From an uncultured Pseudomonadota bacterium (GTDB lineage: Bacteria; Myxococcota_A; UBA796; SXON01): DNA of 64,000 bases. The position numbers and the translations under genes are program-made. This document shows, in pieces, positions 8,267 through 15,676 of this stretch. Below the pieces are notes generated by a model. The model had not been told where the DNA came from. It made no database searches and saw only the letters and a list, made by a program, of their open reading frames with translations. The stretch spans positions 1 through 64,000 of the forward strand of contig CAIMSU010000224.1 in assembly GCA_903844155.1 (NCBI GenBank). The letters are read 5' to 3'. Each line of letters begins with the position of its first letter. Positions within the stretch are counted from its first letter, which is position 1.

Positions 8267-8935
8267 CTACGTTGATACGGTTGCTCCATCCACCCCAACG
8301 CGCGGACACGCGCCGAAGATTGCGCAACCGTCGCAACGCGGCTTCCGCGCCACACACGTGTACCGGCCGAACAACACGGCGCGGTGCCCGAAGTCGCTCC
8401 AGCCGGGTCGCGGGAGCCATCGCATCAGCAGCGGCTCGACCTTCTCGGCGGTCTTCTCGTCGTGCCAGCCCCACCGGTGCGTGACGCGGAAGACGTGCGT
8501 GTCGACGGTCACGCCGCTCTGGATGCCAAAGGCGGTCCCGAGGACGACGTTGGCGGTCTTGCGGGCGACGCCCGGGAGCGTGATGAGATCGTCGAGGACC
8601 GGCGGAACATCGCCGTGAAAGCGGTCGACGAGGATCTGGGCGGTGCGAATCGCGTTCCGGGTCTTCTGACGGAAAAACCCCGTCGGTCGCAGGACATCCT
8701 CCATCGCAGCCGCGTCGGCCAGCGCCATCGCCTGGGCGTCTGGCCAGCGTCGGAAGAGCTCGGGGGTGACCTTGTTGACCATCGCGTCTGTGGACTGCGC
8801 GGAGAGCTGCGTGGCGATGAGCAGCTCGAAGACCGTGTGGTAGTCGAGCTCGCAGCGCGGCTCCGGTACCGCGACGGCGAGACCGGCGAGCACGGCGTCC
8901 AGGTTGTGCGGCGGGTGGACGGCGCGTGGGGTCAA
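8267..8935 (-). CDS. nth: Endonuclease III (DNA glycosylase/AP lyase)
   Basis: This 222-residue protein removes oxidised pyrimidines and nicks the resulting abasic site in base excision repair. The helix-hairpin-helix LPGVARKTANVVLG carries the catalytic lysine. The catalytic aspartate lies in TVDTHVFRV, and the C-terminal [4Fe-4S] loop has spacing C-X6-C-X2-C-X5-C (CVARKPRCDGCAIFGAC). Length matches the family. I choose the TTG at 8935 because GGAGG lies 5 bases upstream and it gives a normal N-terminus; the frame is open much further upstream without coding character. The gene runs toward dif and is divergent from the barrel gene at 9149. Confidence 0.93.
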   Translation of the reverse strand: MTPRAVHPPHNLDAVLAGLAVAVPEPRCELDYHTVFELLIATQLSAQSTDAMVNKVTPELFRRWPDAQAMALADAAAMEDVLRPTGFFRQKTRNAIRTAQILVDRFHGDVPPVLDDLITLPGVARKTANVVLGTAFGIQSGVTVDTHVFRVTHRWGWHDEKTAEKVEPLLMRWLPRPGWSDFGHRAVLFGRYTCVARKPRCDGCAIFGACPRVGVDGATVST

Positions 8936-9148
8936 ACATCCTCCGGGGCGCGGTGGGCGTAACTCCGGCGGCCGCCGATCCCGGCGCTCGACAAGCCTCG
9001 CGCGACCATCGGCGCTCGCTTTCGTCGCCCTGCGCGACGCAACCCCGAGGAACGCGGCCGTAGCTGCCCGTCCATCCGGGCACGTTGGACGGAGCCGGGG
9101 TAATCTGCAGATCCGTCTCATCCCATCGCCGAGACCGGAGGCCGCTGC

Positions 9149-10336
9149 GTGTTTCTGCCCCTGCTCAGTCTCCTGCTCGCCTCGCCCGCCCACGCCGGGA
9201 GCGACACCCCTCCCCCACCGCCGCCGACCGGCCTCGGGAGCTCGCCGACCGCGGCGTTGAAGGCTGCAAAAGACCAGGCGCAGGCGCGCGTCACGCCCAT
9301 CCCGACGGTGACCGAGGTGCCGCCCTGGCTGCGCGGCGATGTCGCGCTGAACTACGGCTACGATCGGCTCGGCGGGCACCTGACCGAGCATGTGCTCGAG
9401 TCGTCCTCGGACACCGCCAGCCTCGACCAGCAGGTCGGCCAGCGCGTTGTCAGCGACCACGTGCTCTCGATCGACGCGATGTTCAGCGCAGGCCCTGGCG
9501 TCGGCGTCACGCTCGGCTTCCCGGTGCACATCCGCGAGGGCACCTGGTTCGGCAACTCGCAGACGATGGTGTACGACCCGACGAGCGGCGCGGGCACGAT
9601 GATCGGCACGACGTCGGTGGATTACGGGAGCACGTCGGCGGGCGGCGGGCTTGAGGGGGTGTGGATCGGCCTTGCTGGCACGCCGTTCTCCGAGGCGTTC
9701 CACAACCGCAACAACCGCGTGACCTGGCGGGTCGCGGGCGCGTTGCGTACGGCGAACAAGAAGAATTTCTACACGGCCGGCACCGACGGAAAGCGCGGGG
9801 CGGGCGACGGCGCCTTGGGTCTGAAGCTGGAGAACGCCTTCTCGACGACGATCGGCGGCGGCACGCAGCCCTACATCTCCTGGAAGTACCAGAGCGACGG
9901 GCAGGACACCGTGGACGTCACGGACGACAGCGGGAACGTGCTCGCGTCCGGCGTCCAGCTCCAGGGCGCCAAGACCTCGGACATCCGCTTCGGCGCCGAA
10001 TTCCTCGCCGCCCACAACGACGACCAGGACACCAACGTGCGGGTCGACCTGCACGCGACCATCGACTACGCGAGCACGTCGCTCGTGCCGAGCGGGCTCT
10101 ACCTGCCGAGCATCCTGGACGTTACCGCCGGCCAGCCGATGCAGGAGGCTGAATCGGTGGATCTCGGGGGCGGGATCGGCTTCAGCTTCCAGCCGGTCCA
10201 GTATTTTCGCATCGGCATCTTCGGGCAGGTCTGCTACCACCTGCCTCAGCGAATCGAGAGCTTCTACCCGATCTATACGTCGGGGGACACGATCCACAGC
10301 GTGGTCGGTGGGAACATGGTCGTGCGGATCCGGTAG
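9149..10336 (+). CDS. Outer-membrane beta-barrel protein, unknown family
   Basis: This 395-residue protein starts at a GTG (9149) with a signal peptide (MFLPLLSLLLASPAHA). A Pro-rich stretch and a short helical segment (AALKAAKDQAQARV) follow. From about residue 60 the sequence alternates as in porin-like barrels, with repeated amphipathic strands such as RGDVALNYGYDRL, GVGVTLGFPVHIRE and GAEFLAAHNDD. It ends with VVGGNMVVRIR, a typical C-terminal strand except that Arg replaces the usual Phe or Tyr. It may be related to the transporter-type barrels common in myxobacteria. Its stop abuts the stop of the convergent yraN gene with no gap. Confidence 0.7.
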   Translation: MFLPLLSLLLASPAHAGSDTPPPPPPTGLGSSPTAALKAAKDQAQARVTPIPTVTEVPPWLRGDVALNYGYDRLGGHLTEHVLESSSDTASLDQQVGQRVVSDHVLSIDAMFSAGPGVGVTLGFPVHIREGTWFGNSQTMVYDPTSGAGTMIGTTSVDYGSTSAGGGLEGVWIGLAGTPFSEAFHNRNNRVTWRVAGALRTANKKNFYTAGTDGKRGAGDGALGLKLENAFSTTIGGGTQPYISWKYQSDGQDTVDVTDDSGNVLASGVQLQGAKTSDIRFGAEFLAAHNDDQDTNVRVDLHATIDYASTSLVPSGLYLPSILDVTAGQPMQEAESVDLGGGIGFSFQPVQYFRIGIFGQVCYHLPQRIESFYPIYTSGDTIHSVVGGNMVVRIR

Positions 10337-10720
10337 TCACCCGTCAAACGCGTCATCCACCCACCGCACCGTCTCATCCGTCGGGTCGACGATGGCGACG
10401 AGAAAGGCGGCAGGCCCTTCCCAGCCCTCCTGCTCCATCCACAGCCGGGCCGCGCGCCTGAGCCGAGTCCGCTTGGACGACGAGACAGCCTCGTCTGCGA
10501 GCGGATCGTCCAGATCCCGCGCTTTGACCTCCACGATGCGCAGCTCCAGCGCCGAGCCGAGCCCGCGCTGGGCGACGACGTCCAACTCCCCTCCCCCACC
10601 ACGCCAATTGCGCGCGCGAACCACCCAGCCCGCGGCCAGAAGCGACCGTTCAACCAGTGCTTCCATCCGAGCGCCGGTGGCCAGGGCTTCACGCCGCTCG
10701 GCTGCGTCCCGGGTCGCCAC
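10337..10720 (-). CDS. YraN family (UPF0102) nuclease-like protein
   Basis: This 127-residue protein has the restriction-endonuclease-like core of the YraN/UPF0102 family, with Glu/Asp and Lys motifs in GGELDVVAQ (about residues 43-51) and RIVEVKAR (about 61-68). Family members are presumed DNA-processing nucleases; the exact substrate is not established. The GTG at 10720 is the best start after the rplS stop at 10744. The family is often found near rplS and rnhB, and here it lies 23 bp downstream of rplS in the same direction, so co-transcription is likely. Confidence 0.85.
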   Translation of the reverse strand: MATRDAAERREALATGARMEALVERSLLAAGWVVRARNWRGGGGELDVVAQRGLGSALELRIVEVKARDLDDPLADEAVSSSKRTRLRRAARLWMEQEGWEGPAAFLVAIVDPTDETVRWVDDAFDG

Positions 10721-10743
10721 GCGAGCAAACCCGCCGACGAGGC

Positions 10744-11091
10744 CTAGTTCTGCGCGTCCTTGAGGCGCGCGGACTTGCCGGAGCGCTCACGGAGGTAGTA
10801 GAGCTTGGCGCGCCGGACCGAGTGGCCGACCTTGACCTCGATCTTGTCGACCGTGGGGCTGTGGATCGGGAACACGCGCTCGACGCCAACGCCGAAGCTG
10901 TTTTTCCGCACGGTGATCGTCGCGCGCGGGCCGCTGCCCTTCGCGGCGATGACGATGCCTTCGAAGATCTGGATGCGGACCTTCTCGCCGTCCTTGATGC
11001 GCACGTGAACGCGCACATCGTCGCCGATCGACAACGTCATGTTGGCGGCGGGGTTCTGGTTTTCGGCTTCAAGGGTGTCGATGAGGTTCAT
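10744..11091 (-). CDS. rplS: 50S ribosomal protein L19
   Basis: The 115-residue product matches ribosomal protein L19 along its whole length, including [10 protein letters not shown], the [10 protein letters not shown] strand, [20 protein letters not shown] and the C-terminal [18 protein letters not shown]19 lies at the interface of the 30S and 50S subunits. The ATG at 11091 gives the standard N-terminus and is preceded by AAAGAG. The usual rpsP-rimM-trmD partners are not adjacent: the upstream neighbour is an unknown lipoprotein, so rplS has left its common operon and only yraN follows it. Confidence 0.97.
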   Translation of the reverse strand: MNLIDTLEAENQNPAANMTLSIGDDVRVHVRIKDGEKVRIQIFEGIVIAAKGSGPRATITVRKNSFGVGVERVFPIHSPTVDKIEVKVGHSVRRAKLYYLRERSGKSARLKDAQN

Positions 11092-11137
11092 GGGGATCTC
11101 TTTGCGGGTGCGCGTTTATCGCGCGACGGCGTCGCTG

Positions 11138-11968
11138 TCAACGCGGCCGTCCGGTCGACGGCGCAACGCCCGGCAGGGGCAGCAGGTCCTGCAGGAGCGC
11201 CTGGATCTGCCCGGCATCGCGGCCGATGTCGTCCTCCTCGCGCTGGAAGTCCGCCTGTTCCTGCGCGGCGAGGGCGTGCGCGTCCGCGGACTTGATGGGG
11301 ACCAGAGTGCAGATGGGAGAGCCATCGCCGTTGTACTTGTTGTAGGAACAATGCTGGATCTGGCCAGCGTTGATCTGCGCGAGGGCGGTCGTGGCGAGGC
11401 GAGAGAGGCGGTCGTCGGCAAACGCGGTGAAGGCCGTGGGGCTCGCGAGCGCGCCCCTCAGCTCGTCGATCGCGGGGGTGGACGGCGACTGCGTCTCCAC
11501 CGAGACGACGGTCTCAAAGAGGCGAATGCTGGTCTGGCGACCGAGCTCGATGGTGTCGGTCCGCTCCGCGCCCGCCAGGCGCACCAGCTTGACCTCAAAG
11601 TCGCTCTCCGCCCCGAGCTGCACGACGACGCTGGCGCCCCAGTCGCCGGTCAACGGAAATTCGCCCGCGCGGTAGGCGATGCGGTCCGCGCCCCCGTTCG
11701 TGTCGAGCGCGAGGACCCGCCACGCCACGCCGCGGTTCTCGCTGGCGCCAAGGCAACCCGCGGGCCCGGAGGGGCCCACGCACCACGCCTCTGCGCCGCC
11801 GCTGCCGGAGGAGGACCAGGGCTCTGTAGTCCACGCCGGCGCTTTCGCCGCTTGCATCGCGCCATCTTCGAGCGCGCGGGCATCTCTTGTGATCACGTCC
11901 GTACCGAGCACGCCCCGCCATGCTGCCGTGGAGGCGGGATGCAGACAGCCGAGCGCGTAGAGGAGCAT
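11138..11968 (-). CDS. Lipoprotein of unknown function
   Basis: The 276-residue product has a short lipoprotein signal (MLLYALGC, lipobox YALGC, so only a seven-residue leader). The mature part is mixed alpha/beta with three more cysteine-containing spots (AWCVGPSGPAGC, HCSYNK, ICTLVP) and an acidic, Gln-rich helical region near the C-terminus (AAQEQADFQREEDDIG). No family is recognised. It starts five bases after the stop of the large lipoprotein gene upstream, so the two are probably made and act together. The very short leader leaves some doubt about processing. Confidence 0.65.
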   Translation of the reverse strand: MLLYALGCLHPASTAAWRGVLGTDVITRDARALEDGAMQAAKAPAWTTEPWSSSGSGGAEAWCVGPSGPAGCLGASENRGVAWRVLALDTNGGADRIAYRAGEFPLTGDWGASVVVQLGAESDFEVKLVRLAGAERTDTIELGRQTSIRLFETVVSVETQSPSTPAIDELRGALASPTAFTAFADDRLSRLATTALAQINAGQIQHCSYNKYNGDGSPICTLVPIKSADAHALAAQEQADFQREEDDIGRDAGQIQALLQDLLPLPGVAPSTGRPR

Positions 11969-11973
11969 CGGGG

Positions 11974-13926
11974 CTACTGAGGCACGTTCTCAAACGTGCG
12001 CCACGACGTGCCCGTCGCGTCGGCCGGGCAGAAGCCCCGCTCCACGTTCGTCGAAAGCACCTCGCGAATCTCGCCGCCTTCGGCCGCCGCGGATCCGTCA
12101 TCCTTGTCCTTGCCGAACCGGAACGTCATCTCGGAGAGCGACGCGCCGACGTAGCCGGGCACCCCGACATAGGTGTCCGGCGCGTCCGGGACGAGCATTT
12201 CGTCGGGCGTGAACGTGTTGGGCCACGCGCAGGCGTCCCAGTTGGGGTCAGCCAGCGCCGTCGACCCCGCCTCCCATGTCACCCAGCCGCCGGGCACGGC
12301 GGGGTCTGGCAGGCCGTTGGAGGCCAGCGTCACGACAGCGGTGGCGTAGGACTGGTTGAAGTCGCTGTTGGTGTAGACGTTCGTGCCGTCGTTCAGCCAG
12401 CCCGGGTCGGGGACGAGCGGGTCGTTGCAGCGCTGAATCCCGCCGGCCACGCCGTCGATCGGGTCGTCCCAGGCGCCGCAGCGGTTGTGGTTTTCGATGG
12501 CGATGATCAGGCCGTTCTGGGTCGTGGACCCCTTGATGGCCTGCACGCCGACCCAGTCGCGCGCGAACGTGTCGTCGGGGTTGGTGGCGTCGACACCGTC
12601 GGGGCGAAGGGCGTAGGGGTTCAGCCCGAGCCCGTAGCCGATCGTCGCGATGGCGTAGCCGTAGTTCTCATCGCCGAGATCGTAGACGCCGTCGCCGTTG
12701 AGGTCATGCCCCTGCGCGACGGGCGAGTCGACCGCGCCCGGGCCGGGGTTCCAGTCCCAGAACCATCGCAACGTGGACGTGCTGTGCTTGATCGTGGCGC
12801 TGTTCGCGTACCAGATCCGGCCGTGCCAGGGCTGCGGGTCGGTGGCTCCGGAAGGGCTGCCTGAGGGCCGGATGTAGCCGACCGTGCCGTGGATCCCCTC
12901 GCCCAGCGCATCGCCGAGCGCCGGGCCCCCGTCGCCCGCCCCGCACGCAAACTGCCCCGATTGCGTGCGGTCGTCCCAGAACGGGATGCAGAGGTAGGAC
13001 CAATTGGCATGGTCAAACGCCGGGGGCAACGACCCGTCGGCCTGGGTGTGGCCGAGGATGTAGGCGAACACGGACCAGTCGGGCGCGCAGGCAAGCACGA
13101 AGCCGTCCATGACGTCGTACCAGACCTTCTGCCCGTCCTCGTCGATCCAGGATGCCCCCTGGAGCTGAGCAGGACACGCGCCGCTGGTGGTGCAGTTCTC
13201 CACGGTGTCCGTCGCAACGCAGGTCCGGCAGTCGCTCGAACCGCTGGGCCCGCCAAAGTAGACGTATTGCTCCTCCTCGCTGCACCGTCCGGCGTCGGTC
13301 GCGGCGTCCGGGTCGCCCCCGTTGTCGTCGATCGCAGCGATGCAGGGCGTGGAGAGGCCGATCATGTCCTTGGTGACGTCGTCGACGAGCAGGTTGTAGG
13401 CGCCGAGCTGCATCGCGGCGTCGTAGGATGTGCCGCCTTCATCGAACGACATGTCAATCTCGGGCGCCTCGCAGAGCCCCTGGGTGATCTGCTCGTCGTA
13501 CGAGACGGCCGCGAGCCCCCAGATGTTGACCTGGCTCGCGGGCAGCGTGCCCATGTAGTCGGTGAGCGCGGCGCCGAGGTCCGTGTTGGCGACGACGTCG
13601 CTCATCGAGTTGGAGATCTGGGCGAGCACCGTAGGCGTTGAGGAGGGCGGCGGGGGCGGCTCGCTCGACGCGAAGGGCTCGAGGTCGGCGAGGTGGCCAC
13701 CGGGGGCGCGTGGGAGACGGACGCCCCGGCCGTTCAGGCCGTTGAGGCTGGTCCGCGGCGCGGCGTCGGGCGCGAGGATGGCAGGTACGAGCAGGGGATT
13801 TTCGCGCGCCGTGGGCGACGAGGACGATGCCGTCGTCGGCAGCGCGTTCGGACCGCAGGCCTCGAACACCAGCGCCAGCCCGAGCGGGAGAAGGGCGAGC
13901 GGGCGACGGGGAGGGACGCGTGGCAC
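11974..13926 (-). CDS. Large lipoprotein, unknown, Cys-rich surface protein
   Basis: This 650-residue protein starts at a GTG (13926) that gives a lipoprotein signal ending LALVFEAC; the frame is open further upstream but without a better leader. After a low-complexity linker (residues 25-100) a segment ISNSMSDVVANTDLG resembles VWA-type or MIDAS-adjacent sequence, but no complete domain is recognised. Many cysteines occur (CRTCVATDTVENCTTSGAC among them), suggesting disulfide-stabilised extracellular modules. A GHDLNGDGVYDLGDENYG segment looks like an EF-hand or dockerin-type calcium loop. It is translated just upstream of the 276-residue lipoprotein and diverges from the dockerin-like lipoprotein at 13989. 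Confidence 0.65.
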   Translation of the reverse strand: MPRVPPRRPLALLPLGLALVFEACGPNALPTTASSSSPTARENPLLVPAILAPDAAPRTSLNGLNGRGVRLPRAPGGHLADLEPFASSEPPPPPSSTPTVLAQISNSMSDVVANTDLGAALTDYMGTLPASQVNIWGLAAVSYDEQITQGLCEAPEIDMSFDEGGTSYDAAMQLGAYNLLVDDVTKDMIGLSTPCIAAIDDNGGDPDAATDAGRCSEEEQYVYFGGPSGSSDCRTCVATDTVENCTTSGACPAQLQGASWIDEDGQKVWYDVMDGFVLACAPDWSVFAYILGHTQADGSLPPAFDHANWSYLCIPFWDDRTQSGQFACGAGDGGPALGDALGEGIHGTVGYIRPSGSPSGATDPQPWHGRIWYANSATIKHSTSTLRWFWDWNPGPGAVDSPVAQGHDLNGDGVYDLGDENYGYAIATIGYGLGLNPYALRPDGVDATNPDDTFARDWVGVQAIKGSTTQNGLIIAIENHNRCGAWDDPIDGVAGGIQRCNDPLVPDPGWLNDGTNVYTNSDFNQSYATAVVTLASNGLPDPAVPGGWVTWEAGSTALADPNWDACAWPNTFTPDEMLVPDAPDTYVGVPGYVGASLSEMTFRFGKDKDDGSAAAEGGEIREVLSTNVERGFCPADATGTSWRTFENVPQ

Positions 13927-13988
13927 CGCCTTGGTGTATCGCCCCGCGCCAGGCCACGCGCGAGGCGGCGGTGCGATACGGCGCCTTC

Positions 13989-14777
13989 GTGCGTGTCGGC
14001 AGCCTCCCAATCGTCCCCCTGGCCCTGCTCGCGGCCCTGCTCGCGGGCTGCGCCGCCCCCTCGGTCGACGCCGTCAAGGCCGGCCCGCTCGTCCCCGGCG
14101 ACGCGAACGGGGACGGCCGCTTCGACATCTCGGACCCCATCTACGTCACCCGCAACCTCTTCGACAAGGGCCCCGCGCCGGTCTGCGCCGCAGCCGTCGA
14201 CATGATCCCCGATGGCAACGTGGAGGTGGGCGATGGCCTCTCACTCCTCGCGACCCTGTTCAGCCCCCTGCCCTACCTCGCACCCCTCGCCTCGGGCGCC
14301 TGCGACAGCGCGACGACGCCATCCGGCGCCAAGGCTGACCGCCTTCGTTGGGGATTTTCCGGTGGCGGGACGACGACGGTCACGCTCGAGAGCATGGACC
14401 GGGACGTCGACGGCTGGTCGCTCGGCGTGACGGCCGACGGCTGCACCATCGCGGCCGCGACCACCAATGGCACCGTGGCTGCGGACCGCTTCGATGGCGG
14501 TCAGCGCGCGGTCGGGTACGAGAACACGCGCGTGACCTCGGCTGGCGCGGTCAGCGCCGTGGTCCTCGGCTGGAACGTGCCTGCGCGCCTCGCCGCCTCC
14601 CCCAAACCCTACGACGTGCTCCAGCTCACGCTCACGAAGGGCGACACCTGCAACTGCACGCTCTCGCTCTCCAACGACGTCGTCGGGGACGGGCTCGCCG
14701 TGGCGACCGTCGTGACCGCCGGCGGCCGCAGCTACCTGCCGGAGCTCGCGTCGGCGAAGGTCAACGTCTGCAAGTGA
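13989..14777 (+). CDS. Lipoprotein with dockerin-like calcium-binding repeats
   Basis: This 262-residue lipoprotein (lipobox LAALLAGC; GTG at 13989, with a second in-frame GTG at 13971 possible) carries two dockerin-like repeats directly after the signal. The first is GDANGDGRFDISDPIYV, a textbook EF-hand calcium loop, and the second is PDGNVEVGDGLSLLATLF. The remaining 170 residues form a beta-rich domain (RLRWGFSGGGTTTVTLES ... YDVLQLTLTKGD) that could be cohesin-like or immunoglobulin-like. Dockerin repeats outside cellulosomes occur in many secreted proteins of deltaproteobacteria and planctomycetes and do not imply cellulose degradation. Its stop overlaps the ferredoxin gene's GTG. Confidence 0.72.
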   Translation: MRVGSLPIVPLALLAALLAGCAAPSVDAVKAGPLVPGDANGDGRFDISDPIYVTRNLFDKGPAPVCAAAVDMIPDGNVEVGDGLSLLATLFSPLPYLAPLASGACDSATTPSGAKADRLRWGFSGGGTTTVTLESMDRDVDGWSLGVTADGCTIAAATTNGTVAADRFDGGQRAVGYENTRVTSAGAVSAVVLGWNVPARLAASPKPYDVLQLTLTKGDTCNCTLSLSNDVVGDGLAVATVVTAGGRSYLPELASAKVNVCK

Positions 14778-15112
14778 TCCCGAAGAACCCGGAAAAGGTG
14801 AAGGCTGCGGCTGCGAATCCGGCGCGGCCGGGCGAGAAGTGTCAGGCCGAGCCAAAGCGCTGGTTTCCCGAGGTGGATCGCGGGCGATGCGAGGGCAAGA
14901 AGGACTGCGCCGAGGTCTGCCCGCACGACGTCTTCGTCATCGAGCGCATGACCGACGAGGAGTACGCTGGCCTGGGGTTCTTCGAGCGGTTCAAGGCGAC
15001 CGTGCACGGCCGGATGACGGCCCACACGCCCAACGCGGACGCGTGCCGCGCGTGTGGGCTGTGCGTCGTTGCCTGCCCGGAAAAGGCGGTCCGGCTGGTG
15101 TCGAATGTCTGA
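14774..15112 (+). CDS. 4Fe-4S ferredoxin
   Basis: This 112-residue protein has two cysteine clusters. The first, CEGKKDCAEVCP (about residues 33-44), has an insertion in the usual CxxCxxC spacing. The second is a regular CRACGLCVVACP (about 89-100). A 45-residue insert including a helix (MTDEEYAGLGFFERFKATVHG) separates them, as in the ferredoxin family that carries a loop between its clusters. It probably carries electrons in the cytoplasm; the partner is unknown. The GTG at 14774 overlaps the upstream lipoprotein stop (GTGA), and its 3' end overlaps the membrane-protein gene, an unusual coupling between secreted and cytoplasmic products. Confidence 0.85.
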   Translation: MIPKNPEKVKAAAANPARPGEKCQAEPKRWFPEVDRGRCEGKKDCAEVCPHDVFVIERMTDEEYAGLGFFERFKATVHGRMTAHTPNADACRACGLCVVACPEKAVRLVSNV

Positions 15113-15449
15113 GTATGTGCCCGCCCTCTTCGCTCAGGGCGCCTTCTACCTGCCGTCGCTGCTCGTCCACCTGCTCTGCCTCGTGCTCGCGGCCGCCCTG
15201 TTCGTCCGGGACCGCGTCGCCGCCAGCCTCCTCGCAGGCGGCACCATGGCCCAGATGCTCGCCTCGCTCGTCGCCTTTGGGTCGACGGCCTATGCGCTGA
15301 CGGCGACTGAGCGTGGGCTCACGATGGCGCAGGTGTCGATGACCACCGGGGCAATGAGCCTTGGCGGGTCACTGCTTCGGTGCCTGGGCGACGTGCTCAT
15401 CGCCGTGGCGGTCGGGGCCGCGGTGATGCGGCGGGAGCCGACGCCCTAG
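15105..15449 (+). CDS. Small polytopic membrane protein
   Basis: The 114-residue product has about three hydrophobic segments (roughly residues 14-34, 42-60 and 88-108) and short polar loops. No family is recognised. The ATG at 15105 overlaps the ferredoxin stop, and a longer upstream frame would lie in ferredoxin coding sequence. Because it is translated directly after a ferredoxin it could be a membrane partner in electron transfer, but no heme or quinone ligands can be pointed out. It converges on the small lipoprotein gene, with a 4-bp overlap of the 3' ends. Confidence 0.6.
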   Translation: MSEYVPALFAQGAFYLPSLLVHLLCLVLAAALFVRDRVAASLLAGGTMAQMLASLVAFGSTAYALTATERGLTMAQVSMTTGAMSLGGSLLRCLGDVLIAVAVGAAVMRREPTP

Positions 15450-15676
15450 AGGTGGACGCCGCTGTCGCCGGTGTCGCCCGCCGTATCGCCGGTGTCGCCT
15501 GCCGTATCGCCGGTGTCAGCGGCGGTGTCGCCGGTGTCGGAGGCCGTGTCCGTGAACTCGCAGGCACAGACCGGGTTCGTGCCGTCGTCGTGCGAGAGGC
15601 AGCCCGCGAACACTGCGCCGACGATCAGCGCGAGCCCCAGGGACAGCGGGAGCGACGGGGTCGACGGGAGTGACAT
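15446..15676 (-). CDS. Small lipoprotein with Gly-Asp-Thr repeats
   Basis: This 76-residue lipoprotein has a lipobox in GAVFAGC (Cys near residue 26). The mature part is only 50 residues, nearly half of it GDTGDTAGDT-type repeats followed by SGVHL. Such acidic Asp-Thr spacers normally connect a lipid anchor to a folded domain in this type of genome, but here nothing follows. It may be a minimal surface lipoprotein or the remnant of a larger one. Its ATG overlaps the proS stop (TGATG), so it is translated with prolyl-tRNA synthetase. Confidence 0.65.
   Translation of the reverse strand: MSLPSTPSLPLSLGLALIVGAVFAGCLSHDDGTNPVCACEFTDTASDTGDTAADTGDTAGDTGDTAGDTGDSGVHL
15470..15540. repeat. Tandem repeats encoding Gly-Asp-Thr/Ala units
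   Basis: Imperfect copies of a roughly 20-bp unit containing GCCGGTGTCGCC follow each other in the 3' half of the small lipoprotein gene. They encode alternating GDT and A residues. The copies keep the frame, so length changes would shorten or lengthen the spacer rather than break the protein. Confidence 0.7.

Noticed and set aside
8936-10297. Large minus-strand frame continuing upstream of endonuclease III
   Set aside because: It is antisense to the barrel gene at 9149; Nth has its normal length from the TTG at 8935.
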